NCBI RefSeq assembly: GCF_001571005.1
Contig: NZ_BCST01000007.1
Span: forward strand, 186,001-250,000
Direction: 5' to 3'
Source: Herbiconiux solani NBRC 106740
GTDB taxonomy: Bacteria > Actinomycetota > Actinomycetes > Actinomycetales > Microbacteriaceae
DNA length: 64,000 nt
Below are positions 34,512-43,208 of the stretch, piece after piece. A model generated the notes under the pieces. It worked only from the letters and a program-made list of their open reading frames with translations, made no database searches and had not been told where the DNA came from. The translations under genes were made by a program, and so were the position numbers. The stretch's first letter is position 1. Every line of letters starts with the position of its first letter.

Positions 34512-37058
34512 CTATCCCCTATCTCGCTTCTGCGCCGCCAGCGCCCGGTCGACGCCCGCGAGGTTCTCGACGATGATGCGGCGGAGCGCCGGCGGCTCGG
34601 CGTTCGCGTCGAGCCAGGCCGCGGTCGCGTCGCGGAGCGCCTGGTTCGCCAGCGCGGCCGGGTAGAGCCCGTTGATGACCGAGCTCGCGATCGCGTAGCT
34701 GCGGGTCTCCCACAGGTTCTGCAGCGCGGCGAAGTACGTCGGCACGAGCGGCTCGAACAGCGCGGGGTCGGTGCCGCGCTGGAAGCCGAGCCCGGTGGCC
34801 CGCACGATCGCGTTCGGCGCCGCGTCGGTGTCGACGAGCGACGCGAACGCCGCCGCCTTGCCCTCGGGCGTCGGGATGGCGGCCCGGGCGTGCGCCGCGG
34901 ACTGCTGGCCCGAGGCCGTGTTGTCCTCGGCGAGCGTCGCGTCGATCTCGGCCTGCCCGGCCTTGCCTCCGGCGACCAGCGAGATGAGGAGCTCCCAGGT
35001 GAGGTCGGTGTCGATGTCCAGCCCCTCCAGCACGACCGTGCCGTTGTGCAGGTGCGCGACGTTCTCGAGCTGCTCCTCGGTGCTCGCCAGCGCGGCGAAG
35101 AACTTCACGAACTGGAACTGCGCGTCGGAGCCGGGCTCCGCATCCAGAGCCAGTCGCCAGAGCGCGTCGGCCGCGCCCTCGATGGTCTCCTGCCGGTACT
35201 CCGGCGCCACGTACGCGGACGCGGTCAGCACCAGCTGCCCGAGCACCGTGCGGAGCGTCGTCGACTCGGTCTCGGTCGCGATGTTGCCGAGCACCAGCCG
35301 CACGAAGTCGCGACCCGAGGTCTCGGCGTCGCGCGTCGCATCCCACACCGAACCCCAGACGATCGAGCGCGCCAGCGGGCTCTCGATCGCGGCGAGGTTC
35401 TCGATGGCGGTGTCGAGCGAGTAGCCGTCGAGGCGGATCTTGGCGTATGCCAGGTCGTCGTCGTTCAGCAGCACGAGCGCGGGCCGAGGGTGGCCGACGA
35501 GCTCGGGCACCTCGGTGCGCTCGCCGTCGACATCGAGCTCGACGCGGTAGCGGCGCACCAGGGCGTCGCCGGCGAAGTCGTAGAAGCCGATCGCGAGACG
35601 GTGCGGGCGGATCGTCGGGTAGTCGAGCGTCGCCTCCTGCTTGACCGCGAACGAGGTGATCACGTCGTCGGAGTCGTAGGTGATCTCGGGACGCAGCGTG
35701 TTGACGCCCGCGGTCTCGAGCCACAGCTGCGACCACTCGGTGAGGTCGCGGCCGCTCGTCTTCTCGAGCTCGACCAGCAGGTCGGTGAGCTCGGTGTTGG
35801 CGAACTGGTGCTTGTTCACGTACGCGGCGACGCCGGCCATGAACTCGGTCTGGCCGACCCAGGCCACCAACTGCTTGAGCACCGAGGCGCCCTTGGCGTA
35901 GGTGATGCCGTCGAAGTTGACCTGCACGTCCTCGAGGTCGTTGATGGCCGCGACGATCGGATGGGTCGAGGGCAGCTGGTCCTGGCGGTAGGCCCAGCTC
36001 TTCTCCATGGCGGCGAAGGTGGTCCAGGCCTCCTTCCACTCCGTGGCCTCGGCGGTCGCGAGGGTCGACATGTACTCGGCGAACGACTCGTTCAGCCACA
36101 GGTCGTTCCACCAGCGCATGGTGACGAGGTCGCCGAACCACATGTGGGCGAGCTCGTGCAGGATCGTGACGACCCGGCGCTCGCGCACCGCCTCCGTCAC
36201 CTTCGAGCGGAACACGTAGGTCTCGGTGAACGTCACCGCACCCGCGTTCTCCATCGCACCGGCGTTGAACTCCGGCACGAACAGCTGGTCGTACTTGGCG
36301 AAGGGGTACGGGAAGTCGTACTGCTTCTCGTAGAACTCGAAGCCCTGGCGGGTCTTCTCGAAGATGTAGTCCGCATCCATGTACTGCGAGAGCGAGGCCC
36401 GCGAGAACACGCCGAGCGGGATCGTGCGGCCGTCGGAGCTGGTCAGCTCGCTGCGCTCGACGATGTAGGGGCCCGCGACCAGGGCGGTGATGTAGCTCGA
36501 GATGCGCGGGGTGGGCTCGAAGGTCCAGGTCGCCGACTGGCCCGCGACCGCCGTGACGGGCTCGGGGGTGGGGGAGTTCGAGACGACCTCCCAGTAGTCG
36601 GGGGCCGTCACCGTGAAGGTGAAGACGGCCTTGAGGTCGGGCTGCTCGAACACCGCGAACATGCGGCGCGAGTCCGGCACCTCGAACTGGCTGTAGAGGT
36701 AGACCTCGTCGTCGACCGGGTCGACGAAGCGGTGCAGGCCCTCGCCGGTGTTCGTGTAGATCATGTCGGCGTCGACCATGAGGGTGTTCTCGGCCGCAAG
36801 CCCGTCGAGCTGGATGCGCACGCCGTCGCTCACCGCCGCCGGGTCGAGCGAGACGCCGTTCAGGGTCACCGCGTGCACGGTGCGGGTGATCGCGTCGATG
36901 AACGTCGACGCCCCCTCCGTGGCGGTGAAGACGACGGTGGTGGTGCTGCGGAACGTCTCGGGACCGGTGGTGAGGTCGAGGACGACGTCGTAGCTCGTGA
37001 CGTCGACCACCGAGGCGCGTTCGCGAGCTTCTGCGCGGGTGAGGTTTTCTCCAGGCAC
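34512..37058 (-). CDS. pepN: Aminopeptidase N (M1 family)
   Basis: 848-residue zinc aminopeptidase. The substrate-anchoring motif GAMEN is at 267-271 and the zinc motif HELAHMWFGD gives His301, Glu302 and His305, with Glu324 (WLNESFAEY) as the third ligand. The ERAP-like C-terminal domain is complete. An AGGAG ribosome site lies upstream of the ATG in the short gap. It is divergent from the Rv2466c-like gene, exactly as in M. tuberculosis Rv2467/Rv2466c. Confidence 0.97.
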   Translation of the reverse strand: MPGENLTRAEARERASVVDVTSYDVVLDLTTGPETFRSTTTVVFTATEGASTFIDAITRTVHAVTLNGVSLDPAAVSDGVRIQLDGLAAENTLMVDADMIYTNTGEGLHRFVDPVDDEVYLYSQFEVPDSRRMFAVFEQPDLKAVFTFTVTAPDYWEVVSNSPTPEPVTAVAGQSATWTFEPTPRISSYITALVAGPYIVERSELTSSDGRTIPLGVFSRASLSQYMDADYIFEKTRQGFEFYEKQYDFPYPFAKYDQLFVPEFNAGAMENAGAVTFTETYVFRSKVTEAVRERRVVTILHELAHMWFGDLVTMRWWNDLWLNESFAEYMSTLATAEATEWKEAWTTFAAMEKSWAYRQDQLPSTHPIVAAINDLEDVQVNFDGITYAKGASVLKQLVAWVGQTEFMAGVAAYVNKHQFANTELTDLLVELEKTSGRDLTEWSQLWLETAGVNTLRPEITYDSDDVITSFAVKQEATLDYPTIRPHRLAIGFYDFAGDALVRRYRVELDVDGERTEVPELVGHPRPALVLLNDDDLAYAKIRLDGYSLDTAIENLAAIESPLARSIVWGSVWDATRDAETSGRDFVRLVLGNIATETESTTLRTVLGQLVLTASAYVAPEYRQETIEGAADALWRLALDAEPGSDAQFQFVKFFAALASTEEQLENVAHLHNGTVVLEGLDIDTDLTWELLISLVAGGKAGQAEIDATLAEDNTASGQQSAAHARAAIPTPEGKAAAFASLVDTDAAPNAIVRATGLGFQRGTDPALFEPLVPTYFAALQNLWETRSYAIASSVINGLYPAALANQALRDATAAWLDANAEPPALRRIIVENLAGVDRALAAQKRDRG

Positions 37059-37131
37059 TGTTTGCTCCTTGTCGATTGCGCGTCCAGCCTAGTTCGATTG
37101 CGGTGTCGGTCGAGGGTGCGAAGATGGCGGG

Positions 37132-37743
37132 ATGACTGACAAGACGACCGTGGTTGATTTCTGGTTCGACCCGTCCTGCCCCTGGGCCTGGATGACCTCG
37201 CGCTGGGTCGACGAGGTGGCGCAGCAGCGCGACCTCGACGTGACCTGGCACATCATGAGCCTCGCCGTGCTGAACGAGGACAACCACGACCTGCCCGAGT
37301 CGTACAAGGCGTTCTTCCCGCGCGCCCTCCGCTACACCCGCCTGGTCGCCGCTGCGGCCGAGCTGCACGGCCAGGAGATCGTGAAGCCGCTGTACGACGC
37401 GCTCGGCACGCGCATCCACCCGGGCGGATCCACTGACTCCGACACCGTGATCGCCGAGGCGCTCGCCGAGGTCGGCCTGCCGGAATCGTTCGCCGCCTAC
37501 GCCGACTCGGACGAGTACGACCCCCAGATGCGTGCCTCGCACTTCGACGGCATCCAGCGGGTGGGTCAGGATGTCGGCACCCCCGTCATCGCGGTGAACG
37601 GGGTCGCCTTCTTCGGCCCGGTCATCAGCCCGGCGCCCAAGGGCGAGATGGCGCTGACGCTGTGGGACGGCGTGGTGGCCGCGGCCTCCTACGACGGGTT
37701 CTTCGAGCTGAAGCGCTCGCGCACCCGCGACCCGCAGTTCTAG
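37132..37743 (+). CDS. Mycothiol-dependent nitroreductase Rv2466c-like (DsbA fold, single-cysteine motif)
   Basis: 203-residue thioredoxin/DsbA-like protein similar to M. tuberculosis Rv2466c (FDPxCPWxWxTSRW). In Rv2466c the active site is CPWC; here it reads Cys16-Pro-Trp-Ala19, so only one cysteine remains. A mycothiol-based monothiol mechanism is thus expected. The gene lies between pepN and rpiB, the same context as Rv2466c. Its TAG stop is part of CTAG, which also ends the convergent gene. Confidence 0.85.
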   Translation: MTDKTTVVDFWFDPSCPWAWMTSRWVDEVAQQRDLDVTWHIMSLAVLNEDNHDLPESYKAFFPRALRYTRLVAAAAELHGQEIVKPLYDALGTRIHPGGSTDSDTVIAEALAEVGLPESFAAYADSDEYDPQMRASHFDGIQRVGQDVGTPVIAVNGVAFFGPVISPAPKGEMALTLWDGVVAAASYDGFFELKRSRTRDPQF

Positions 37744-38543
37744 CCCTCGGGTCTCGTTCGGGTGACTTGAGCCGCGAGGCTTGCCAGCACGATGGCGAGG
37801 GTGAGGGCGCCGAGGGTGGTGGTGAGGGCGTCTAGGAGGACGTAGAAGAGGCGGGTTGCGGATGCGGCTTCCGCGGCTGACTGCAGGGCGATTACCACTA
37901 CGGTGATTGCGGTCGCGAAGGCCATCACGAGCCAGAAAGCGCGTCGGGGGTCGTGGGCGGTGTGGGCCGGCGTGGGGGTGGGCGCGCGGTGGCGGAGCCA
38001 GAGCACGAGCCAGACTGCGAGGGCTGCCAGGCCGACGGCCGAGCTGGCGTAGTGGAGCCAGACGGCGATCGGGATGCCGGCCGCGGAGTCGTTCAAGGCG
38101 GGGACGAGCTGGGTGCCCCAGCTTCCGGGGTGGGTGAAGGCGTCCCAGACGACGTGGGTCAGCACTCCGATCAGCAGCGCCGCGAGAAGGAGCAGAGCGG
38201 ATGCGACGCGAGGTCGTGCGTGCGCGTCGGCTCGCCAGAGGCTCCGCCAGCCGTCCACGGCGGTGCCGTCCCACTCCAGGGGGAGGCGTTCGGCGAGCTT
38301 CCGCGGGACGACGGCCCGGGCGACCGGCCGCACCACGACCCGCCAGATCGCGAAGGCGAGAAAAGCCAGGGGCATCGCCGTGACGAGGAACCACGGAAAC
38401 TCGTGCGTGCTCTCGTAGCTGACGCCCACGGGGAGGAACAGCGGCAGATCCGGCACCATGGCCCCCGCCGCGACCGCGCCCGCCGGCAGCGCCGTCCGCG
38501 CGAACGGCACCGCGACGAAGGCGTGACTCACGGTGAACGGCAC
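37740..38543 (-). CDS. DUF4184-family membrane protein
   Basis: 267-residue multi-pass membrane protein. The start MPFTVSHAFVAVPF and the motif LTHVVWDAFTHPGSWG are typical of DUF4184, whose His/Asp residues suggest a membrane metal-dependent hydrolase related to YdjM/YfhO-type metalloproteins. No function is assigned. The GTG start has TAGGGT six bases upstream, likely leaderless. It interrupts the order pepN-Rv2466c-rpiB-nei seen in mycobacteria. Local GC composition is slightly lower near its 3' end. Confidence 0.85.
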   Translation of the reverse strand: MPFTVSHAFVAVPFARTALPAGAVAAGAMVPDLPLFLPVGVSYESTHEFPWFLVTAMPLAFLAFAIWRVVVRPVARAVVPRKLAERLPLEWDGTAVDGWRSLWRADAHARPRVASALLLLAALLIGVLTHVVWDAFTHPGSWGTQLVPALNDSAAGIPIAVWLHYASSAVGLAALAVWLVLWLRHRAPTPTPAHTAHDPRRAFWLVMAFATAITVVVIALQSAAEAASATRLFYVLLDALTTTLGALTLAIVLASLAAQVTRTRPEG

Positions 38544-38549
38544 CCCGGC

Positions 38550-38555
38550 ACCCTA
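38550..38555 (-). promoter_or_regulatory. -10 element TAGGGT, leaderless-type promoter
   Basis: On the minus strand TAGGGT ends six bases before the GTG at 38543. It shares a 53-base gap with the rpiB promoter. Confidence 0.55.
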
Positions 38556-38584
38556 TCCGTCACCCCACCACCCACCCACGCAAA

Positions 38585-38590
38585 TAAACT
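38585..38590 (+). promoter_or_regulatory. -10 element TAAACT, leaderless-type promoter of rpiB
   Basis: TAAACT ends six bases before the rpiB ATG at 38597. Confidence 0.6.
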
Positions 38591-38596
38591 CTTCTC

Positions 38597-39085
38597 ATGC
38601 GCATTCACATCGGGACGGATCATGCCGGGCTGGAGTTCAGCAGGATCGTCAACGAGCATCTGACGGCGGCCGGGCACGAGGTCGTCGACCACGGTCCGAC
38701 CGAGTACGACCCGATCGACGACTACCCTTCGTTCTGCATCAACGCCGCCCACGCGGTCGTCGTCGACCAGGAGGCCGGTGTCGAGGCGCTCGGCGTCGTG
38801 TTCGGCGGATCCGGCAACGGCGAGCAGATCGCCGCGAACAAGGTGCGGGGCGTCCGCGCCGCCCTGGCCTGGAACGAGGCCACCGCCAAGCTCGCCCGCC
38901 AGCACAACGACGCCAACGTCATCTCGATCGGCGCCCGCCAGCACACCGTCGAGGAGGCCATCGCGCTGATCGACTTCTTCGTCGACGAGCCGTTCTCCCT
39001 CGAGGAGCGCCACGTGCGCCGCATCGCCCAGCTCGCCGAGTACGAGGCGACCGGCACCATCGCGGGGCGCGACGTCGACGCCTGA
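38597..39085 (+). CDS. rpiB: Ribose-5-phosphate isomerase B
   Basis: 162-residue RpiB that interconverts ribose- and ribulose-5-phosphate. The start MRIHIGTDHAGLEF carries Asp8 and His9, and GGSGNGEQIAANKV has Glu76 where the E. coli enzyme has Cys66, the actinobacterial variant known from M. tuberculosis (Glu75). A longer C-terminus is normal for this type. It is 103 bases before the nei gene, as in Rv2465c-Rv2464c. Confidence 0.96.
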   Translation: MRIHIGTDHAGLEFSRIVNEHLTAAGHEVVDHGPTEYDPIDDYPSFCINAAHAVVVDQEAGVEALGVVFGGSGNGEQIAANKVRGVRAALAWNEATAKLARQHNDANVISIGARQHTVEEAIALIDFFVDEPFSLEERHVRRIAQLAEYEATGTIAGRDVDA

Positions 39086-39188
39086 CCCGGCCCCGTGGGC
39101 GTCCGCGACATCCTGACCCCGCGGGAGCACCGGCACCACCACAGGCCCCACCACCCGCACCACGACCGGCAGCAGCCAAGGAGGCGAC

Positions 39189-40205
39189 ATGCCCGAGGGA
39201 CATTCCGTCCATCGCATCGCGCGTCAGTTCGCCCGCAACTTCGTGGGCCACACGGTCGCCGCGAGCTCGCCGCAGGGCCGGTTCGCCGAGGGCGCCGCTC
39301 AGCTCGACGGCAAGACGATGACCGCCTCGCGGGCCGTCGGCAAGCAGATGTTCCTCGAGTTCGACGGGATCCTGTGGCTCCGGGTGCACCTGGGCATCTA
39401 CGGCGCCTGGGACTTCGCGGGCGAGATCACGGCGGATGCCACCATCCGCTCGGCCGGTGGCCGGATGGGCCAGACGAACCAGCGCGGCACCGAGCTGGGC
39501 GAGCAGGCCGAGGGAACCCTCGACGAGATAGCCCTCGACGATTCCGCCGGTGAGGACTCGATCAACTCGATCGGAGCCCCGAGACGAGCCCGCATCCGGA
39601 TGGCCGAGCAGGAGAAGGAGGGGGAGGAGATCGGCGACTTCCCACCCGAACCCGTCGGCGCCGTGCGTGTGCGCCTGCTCACCGAGACCGCCGTCGCCGA
39701 CCTCCGCGGCCCCACGGCCTGCGAGGTGCTCGACGCGGCCCAGGTCGACGCGGTGATCGCGAAGCTCGGCCCCGACCCGCTGCTGGACGACTCCGAAGCC
39801 GCCGAGCAGCGCTTCGTCGACGCGGTGGCCAAGAAGCCCACGCCTATCGGCCTGCTCCTGATGGACCAGTCGGTGGTCAGCGGCATCGGCAACGTCTATC
39901 GCGCCGAGATGCTCTTCCGTGCCCGCCTCAACCCGCACACGCCAGGCAAGCTCGTGCCGACCGACACGGTTCGGGCGCTCTGGCGCGACTGGGCCTACCT
40001 CCTCGACCTCGGCGTGCGCACCGGCCAGATGATGACGATGGACGGGCTCGACGAGGCCGCCTACGCCGCCGCCATGGCCGACCGGGCCGACCGGCACTGG
40101 GTCTACAAGCGCGAAGGCCTGCCCTGCCGCATCTGCGGCACCCACATCGTGCTCGAGGAGTTCGGCGCCCGCAAGCTCTACTGGTGCCCGAAGGATCAGG
40201 CCTGA
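39189..40205 (+). CDS. nei: Fpg/Nei-family DNA glycosylase (Nei1-like), with acidic insert and altered zinc finger
   Basis: 338-residue base-excision glycosylase. Pro2 and Glu3 begin the catalytic N-terminus MPEGHSVHR; the helix-two-turn-helix LMDQSVVSGIGNVYRAEMLF is intact. Two oddities: residues about 79-156 are an extra acidic, low-complexity stretch between strands, absent from M. tuberculosis Nei1; and the zinc finger has Cys313, Cys316 and Cys333 but Asp336 where the fourth cysteine belongs (CPKDQA, normally CPxC). AAGGAGG lies just upstream of the ATG. Adjacent to rpiB as in mycobacteria. Confidence 0.93.
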   Translation: MPEGHSVHRIARQFARNFVGHTVAASSPQGRFAEGAAQLDGKTMTASRAVGKQMFLEFDGILWLRVHLGIYGAWDFAGEITADATIRSAGGRMGQTNQRGTELGEQAEGTLDEIALDDSAGEDSINSIGAPRRARIRMAEQEKEGEEIGDFPPEPVGAVRVRLLTETAVADLRGPTACEVLDAAQVDAVIAKLGPDPLLDDSEAAEQRFVDAVAKKPTPIGLLLMDQSVVSGIGNVYRAEMLFRARLNPHTPGKLVPTDTVRALWRDWAYLLDLGVRTGQMMTMDGLDEAAYAAAMADRADRHWVYKREGLPCRICGTHIVLEEFGARKLYWCPKDQA

Positions 40206-40207
40206 GG

Positions 40208-40213
40208 TAGCGT
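40208..40213 (+). promoter_or_regulatory. -10 element TAGCGT, leaderless-type promoter
   Basis: TAGCGT ends seven bases before the ATG at 40221. Confidence 0.55.
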
Positions 40214-40220
40214 CACCGTC

Positions 40221-40937
40221 ATGCGACACACCCCCGTCTTCGACCTCACCGACCGCGCCGAGATTGAGCGCCTCGTGCAGGAGAACCCCTGGGCCACGAT
40301 CGTCTCGGCGACCTCGACCGGGCTCGTCGCCTCGCACTACCCGGTGCTGCTCGACGACAGCGGCGACGAGCTCGCGATCGTCAGCCACGTGGGCCGCCCC
40401 GACGAGCAGCTGCACGAGTGGGGCGCCCACGAGGTGATAGTGGTCATCCAGGGTCCGCACGGCTACATCTCGCCCGGCTGGTACGACGACGCCCCGGCCG
40501 TGCCGACCTGGAACTTCATCAGTGCCCACCTCTACGGCGTGCCCGAGATCCTCGAGCCGGCCGAGAACCTCCGCGTGCTCGAGAGACTCGTCGACCACTT
40601 CGAAGACGCCATGCCCTCCCCGAGACGGATGCGCGGCACGCTCGAGAACTCCGCCTACGCCGACCGCATCAGCGCCGGCACGGTCGGCTTCCGTCTGCCG
40701 GTCAGCCGCTTCGTCGCCAAGCGCAAGATGAGCCAGAACCGACCGCCCGAGACGATCGAGCGGATCGTGGCTGAGCTCGACGGCACCGGGCCGTACGCGT
40801 CCGCCGAGCTCGCCGAGGAGGTGCGGCTGGCGAACCCGGGCGTGTTCGGTCCGGCAGGCGCTGCAGGCGCTGCAGGCGCTTCGGGCACTGCAGACGCGGC
40901 GAGCTCGGCAGACCCGGCCCGCTCGGTGCAGCCGTGA
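40221..40937 (+). CDS. PaiB-like FMN-binding regulator/oxidoreductase
   Basis: 238-residue protein of the FMN_bind_2/PaiB family, a split-barrel flavin-binding fold. Characteristic stretches are ATIVSATSTGLVASHYPVLL, HGYISPGWYDD and PTWNFISAHLYG, with a C-terminal VGFRLPVSRFVAKRKMSQNRP. Function in Bacillus is repression of sporulation/protease genes, elsewhere unknown. The last 30 residues are a Gly/Ala/Ser-rich tail with a triplicated GAA repeat. Its stop overlaps the GTG of the amidohydrolase gene, so the two form an operon. Confidence 0.9.
   Translation: MRHTPVFDLTDRAEIERLVQENPWATIVSATSTGLVASHYPVLLDDSGDELAIVSHVGRPDEQLHEWGAHEVIVVIQGPHGYISPGWYDDAPAVPTWNFISAHLYGVPEILEPAENLRVLERLVDHFEDAMPSPRRMRGTLENSAYADRISAGTVGFRLPVSRFVAKRKMSQNRPPETIERIVAELDGTGPYASAELAEEVRLANPGVFGPAGAAGAAGASGTADAASSADPARSVQP
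40854..40880 (+). repeat. Three exact 9-base tandem units
   Basis: GCAGGCGCT is repeated three times at 40854-40880 in the tail of the PaiB-like gene, encoding Ala-Gly-Ala units; prone to slippage without frameshift. Confidence 0.8.
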
Positions 40938-42496
40938 CCCCCGACGCAACCGCCCTCGTACTCGCGGGCGCCCGCCTTCCCGGGGTCGACTGGGCGGTCG
41001 ACGTCTCGATCGTCGACGGGATGATCGTGGCGCTCGAGCCGGCCACCTCGGCCCCGTTCGCTGACCGGCTGAGTGCGGCAGGAGCATCCCGAACCGCGCT
41101 CGAGGGCCGCTACCTCGTGCCGGGCCTCTGGGACAACCACGTGCACTTCAGCCAATGGGCCTCGGCCTCGCGCCGCCTCGACGTCTCGGGCGCCGACTCG
41201 GCGGCCGGCACCGCGGCGCTCGTGCGCGAGGCACTCGCGACCGCAGAGCCGGAGGAGCTGCTGGTGGGCATCGGCTTCCGCGACGGCCTGTGGCCCGATC
41301 GGCCGAGTGCGGCGCTGCTGGATGCGGTGACCGGCCCGCATCCGGTCGTGCTGATCAGCGGCGACCTGCACTGCTGCTGGCTGAACTCGGCAGCCCTCGC
41401 GCGGTTCCGACGGGCCGGGCATCCGGACGGGGTGCTCCGCGAGGAGGACGCGTTCGCGGTCCACCGCGCACTCGACGAGGTGCCGCCCGAGACCGTCGAC
41501 GGCTGGGCGCTCGACGCCGCGAAGGCCGCCGCCGCCCGCGGGGTGGTCGGGATCGTCGACCTCGAGATGGCGTGGAACCGCGAGAGCTGGCTGCGCCGGA
41601 TCACGGCCGGCCACGACCTCCTGCGGGTCGAGTTCGGCGTGTACCCGCAGCACCTCGAGCGGGCGATCGCCGAAGGGCTCGCGACGGGGGACGCCGTGGG
41701 GGCCGTCGGCTCCGTCGAGGGTTCGCGGGCGGATGCCGGCGTCGCGCGCGGCGTCGACGCGACCGGTCGGGCGCTCGTGCACGTCGGACCGTTCAAGGTC
41801 ATCACCGACGGCTCGCTCAACACCCGCACCGCCTTCTGCTTCGACGAGTACCCCGGCCTCGAGGGCCGGGCCGACTCCCGCGGGCTGCTGACCGTGCCGC
41901 CGGCCGAGCTCGGGGCGCTGCTCGAGCGGGCGACCGCGGCCGGGTTCGCGCCCGCCGTGCACGCGATCGGCGACCACGCGAACCGGCTCGTGCTCGAGAC
42001 CTTCGAGCAGCTCGGCAGCGGGGGATCGCTCGAGCACGCGCAACTCGTCTCGGACGCCGACTTCGGGCGCTTCGCCGCCGCGGGGGTCGTCGCCGGGGTG
42101 CAGCCCGAGCACGCGATGGACGACCGCGACGTCGCCGACCTCTTCTGGGCCGGCCGCACCGGCCGCGCCTTCGCGCTGGCGAGCCTGCTCGAGGCGGGGG
42201 CCACGCTCGCGATGGGGTCGGATGCGCCGGTCGCGCCGCTCGACCCCTGGATCACGATGGCGGCCGGCACCGGGCGCGACCGCGACGGGCGGGCTCCGTG
42301 GCATCCCGAGCAGCGCATCCCGATGGCGGAGGCTCTCGCGGCATCGACCCGCGGTCGCCGCGGGCTGCACGTGGGGGAGGTGGCCGACCTCGTGTCGGTC
42401 GAGCGCGACCCGTTCGCGGCGACCTCGGAGGAGCTGCGCACGATGCCCGTCGCTCTCACCCTGCTGGCGGGCCGGGCCACCCACTCGGCACTCTGA
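40934..42496 (+). CDS. YtcJ-like amidohydrolase
   Basis: 520-residue metal-dependent amidohydrolase of the YtcJ/exoenzyme type. The metal motif DNHVHF gives His69 and His71, followed by HAIGDHANRLVLETFE and a terminal MGSDAPVAPLDPW containing the closing Asp. The GTG start overlaps the stop of the PaiB-like gene (GTGA). Substrates of this group are hydantoin- or formamide-like, not inferable here. It is followed by a 150-base gap and then the dps terminator. Confidence 0.92.
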   Translation: MTPDATALVLAGARLPGVDWAVDVSIVDGMIVALEPATSAPFADRLSAAGASRTALEGRYLVPGLWDNHVHFSQWASASRRLDVSGADSAAGTAALVREALATAEPEELLVGIGFRDGLWPDRPSAALLDAVTGPHPVVLISGDLHCCWLNSAALARFRRAGHPDGVLREEDAFAVHRALDEVPPETVDGWALDAAKAAAARGVVGIVDLEMAWNRESWLRRITAGHDLLRVEFGVYPQHLERAIAEGLATGDAVGAVGSVEGSRADAGVARGVDATGRALVHVGPFKVITDGSLNTRTAFCFDEYPGLEGRADSRGLLTVPPAELGALLERATAAGFAPAVHAIGDHANRLVLETFEQLGSGGSLEHAQLVSDADFGRFAAAGVVAGVQPEHAMDDRDVADLFWAGRTGRAFALASLLEAGATLAMGSDAPVAPLDPWITMAAGTGRDRDGRAPWHPEQRIPMAEALAASTRGRRGLHVGEVADLVSVERDPFAATSEELRTMPVALTLLAGRATHSAL

Positions 42497-42600
42497 CGCT
42501 CGCAGCGTCCTGAGCGCCGACGCTCGGACTGCTGCTCGCCGTGCCGGTGGCTCTGCAGCTCGCTCTGCCACTCGCCGCCGCATCCCGCCCGGGAACGCGA

Positions 42601-42632
42601 AAGGCGGGCCCACCCGAGGGTGAGCCCGCCTT
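42601..42632 (-). terminator. Bidirectional hairpin terminator after dps
   Basis: AAGGCGGGC (42601-42609) pairs with GCCCGCCTT (42624-42632), and an inner CACC/GGTG continues the stem. It lies 18 bases after the dps stop and also faces the end of the amidohydrolase gene. Confidence 0.8.
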
Positions 42633-42649
42633 CGGCGGAGGGGGAGGAA

Positions 42650-43135
42650 CTACGCGGCGATGTGCGCGAAGAGGAACCAGCGGTCCTTGTCGAGGCCGCG
42701 AGCGATCTCGATCGCCACGTCCTGCGACGAGGCGTCGATCTCACCGAGCTCCTTGACAGCCTTGTTGACGACGGCCAGGGCGACGTCGATCTGCGAGATG
42801 ATCGTCGCGATCGTGGCATCCGACTTCTGGAAACCGGCGGGCATCGCCTCGGTGCCGGTCTTCGCGGCGACGGTCTGGATGCGGGCGTCGATCGGCAGGC
42901 CCAGGGCGACGACACGCTCAGCGGCGGTGTCGGCGTACTCCTGGGCGTGGTCGACGACCTGGTCGAGCAGCTCGTGCACACCGATGAAGTTCGAGCCGCG
43001 CACGTGCCAGTGCGCCTGCTTGCCGTTGACCGCGAGGGCCTGCAGCTCGATGACCACCGGGCTGAGGAACTGGGCCGCCGCTGCGGCGACATCCGGGCTC
43101 GTGGTGCTGGTGGGGGTGGTGATCAACTCGGTCAT
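42650..43135 (-). CDS. dps: Dps-family ferritin-like DNA-protection protein
   Basis: 161-residue Dps. The inter-subunit ferroxidase ligands align with Listeria Dps (His31, His43, Asp58, Glu62) as His42 (QAHWHV), His54 (GVHELL), Asp69 and Glu73. ATG at 43135 is used; an upstream in-frame reading lacks support. It has a Thr/Ser-rich N-terminal tail without a basic patch, so DNA binding may be weak. It has its own terminator and stands between the amidohydrolase and a small membrane protein gene. Confidence 0.95.
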   Translation of the reverse strand: MTELITTPTSTTSPDVAAAAAQFLSPVVIELQALAVNGKQAHWHVRGSNFIGVHELLDQVVDHAQEYADTAAERVVALGLPIDARIQTVAAKTGTEAMPAGFQKSDATIATIISQIDVALAVVNKAVKELGEIDASSQDVAIEIARGLDKDRWFLFAHIAA

Positions 43136-43208
43136 GGTGTGTCCTTCCGTTTCCCTGTGGCTCAACGCTACTCAGGCAGAAAACTTCCGCAAGCAAGCTG
43201 AGGCTGGG

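Noticed and set aside
32952-37139. A plus-strand open frame of 1395 codons opposite glbO, mscS and pepN
   Set aside because: Same antisense artefact of codon bias; the minus-strand genes have intact motifs.
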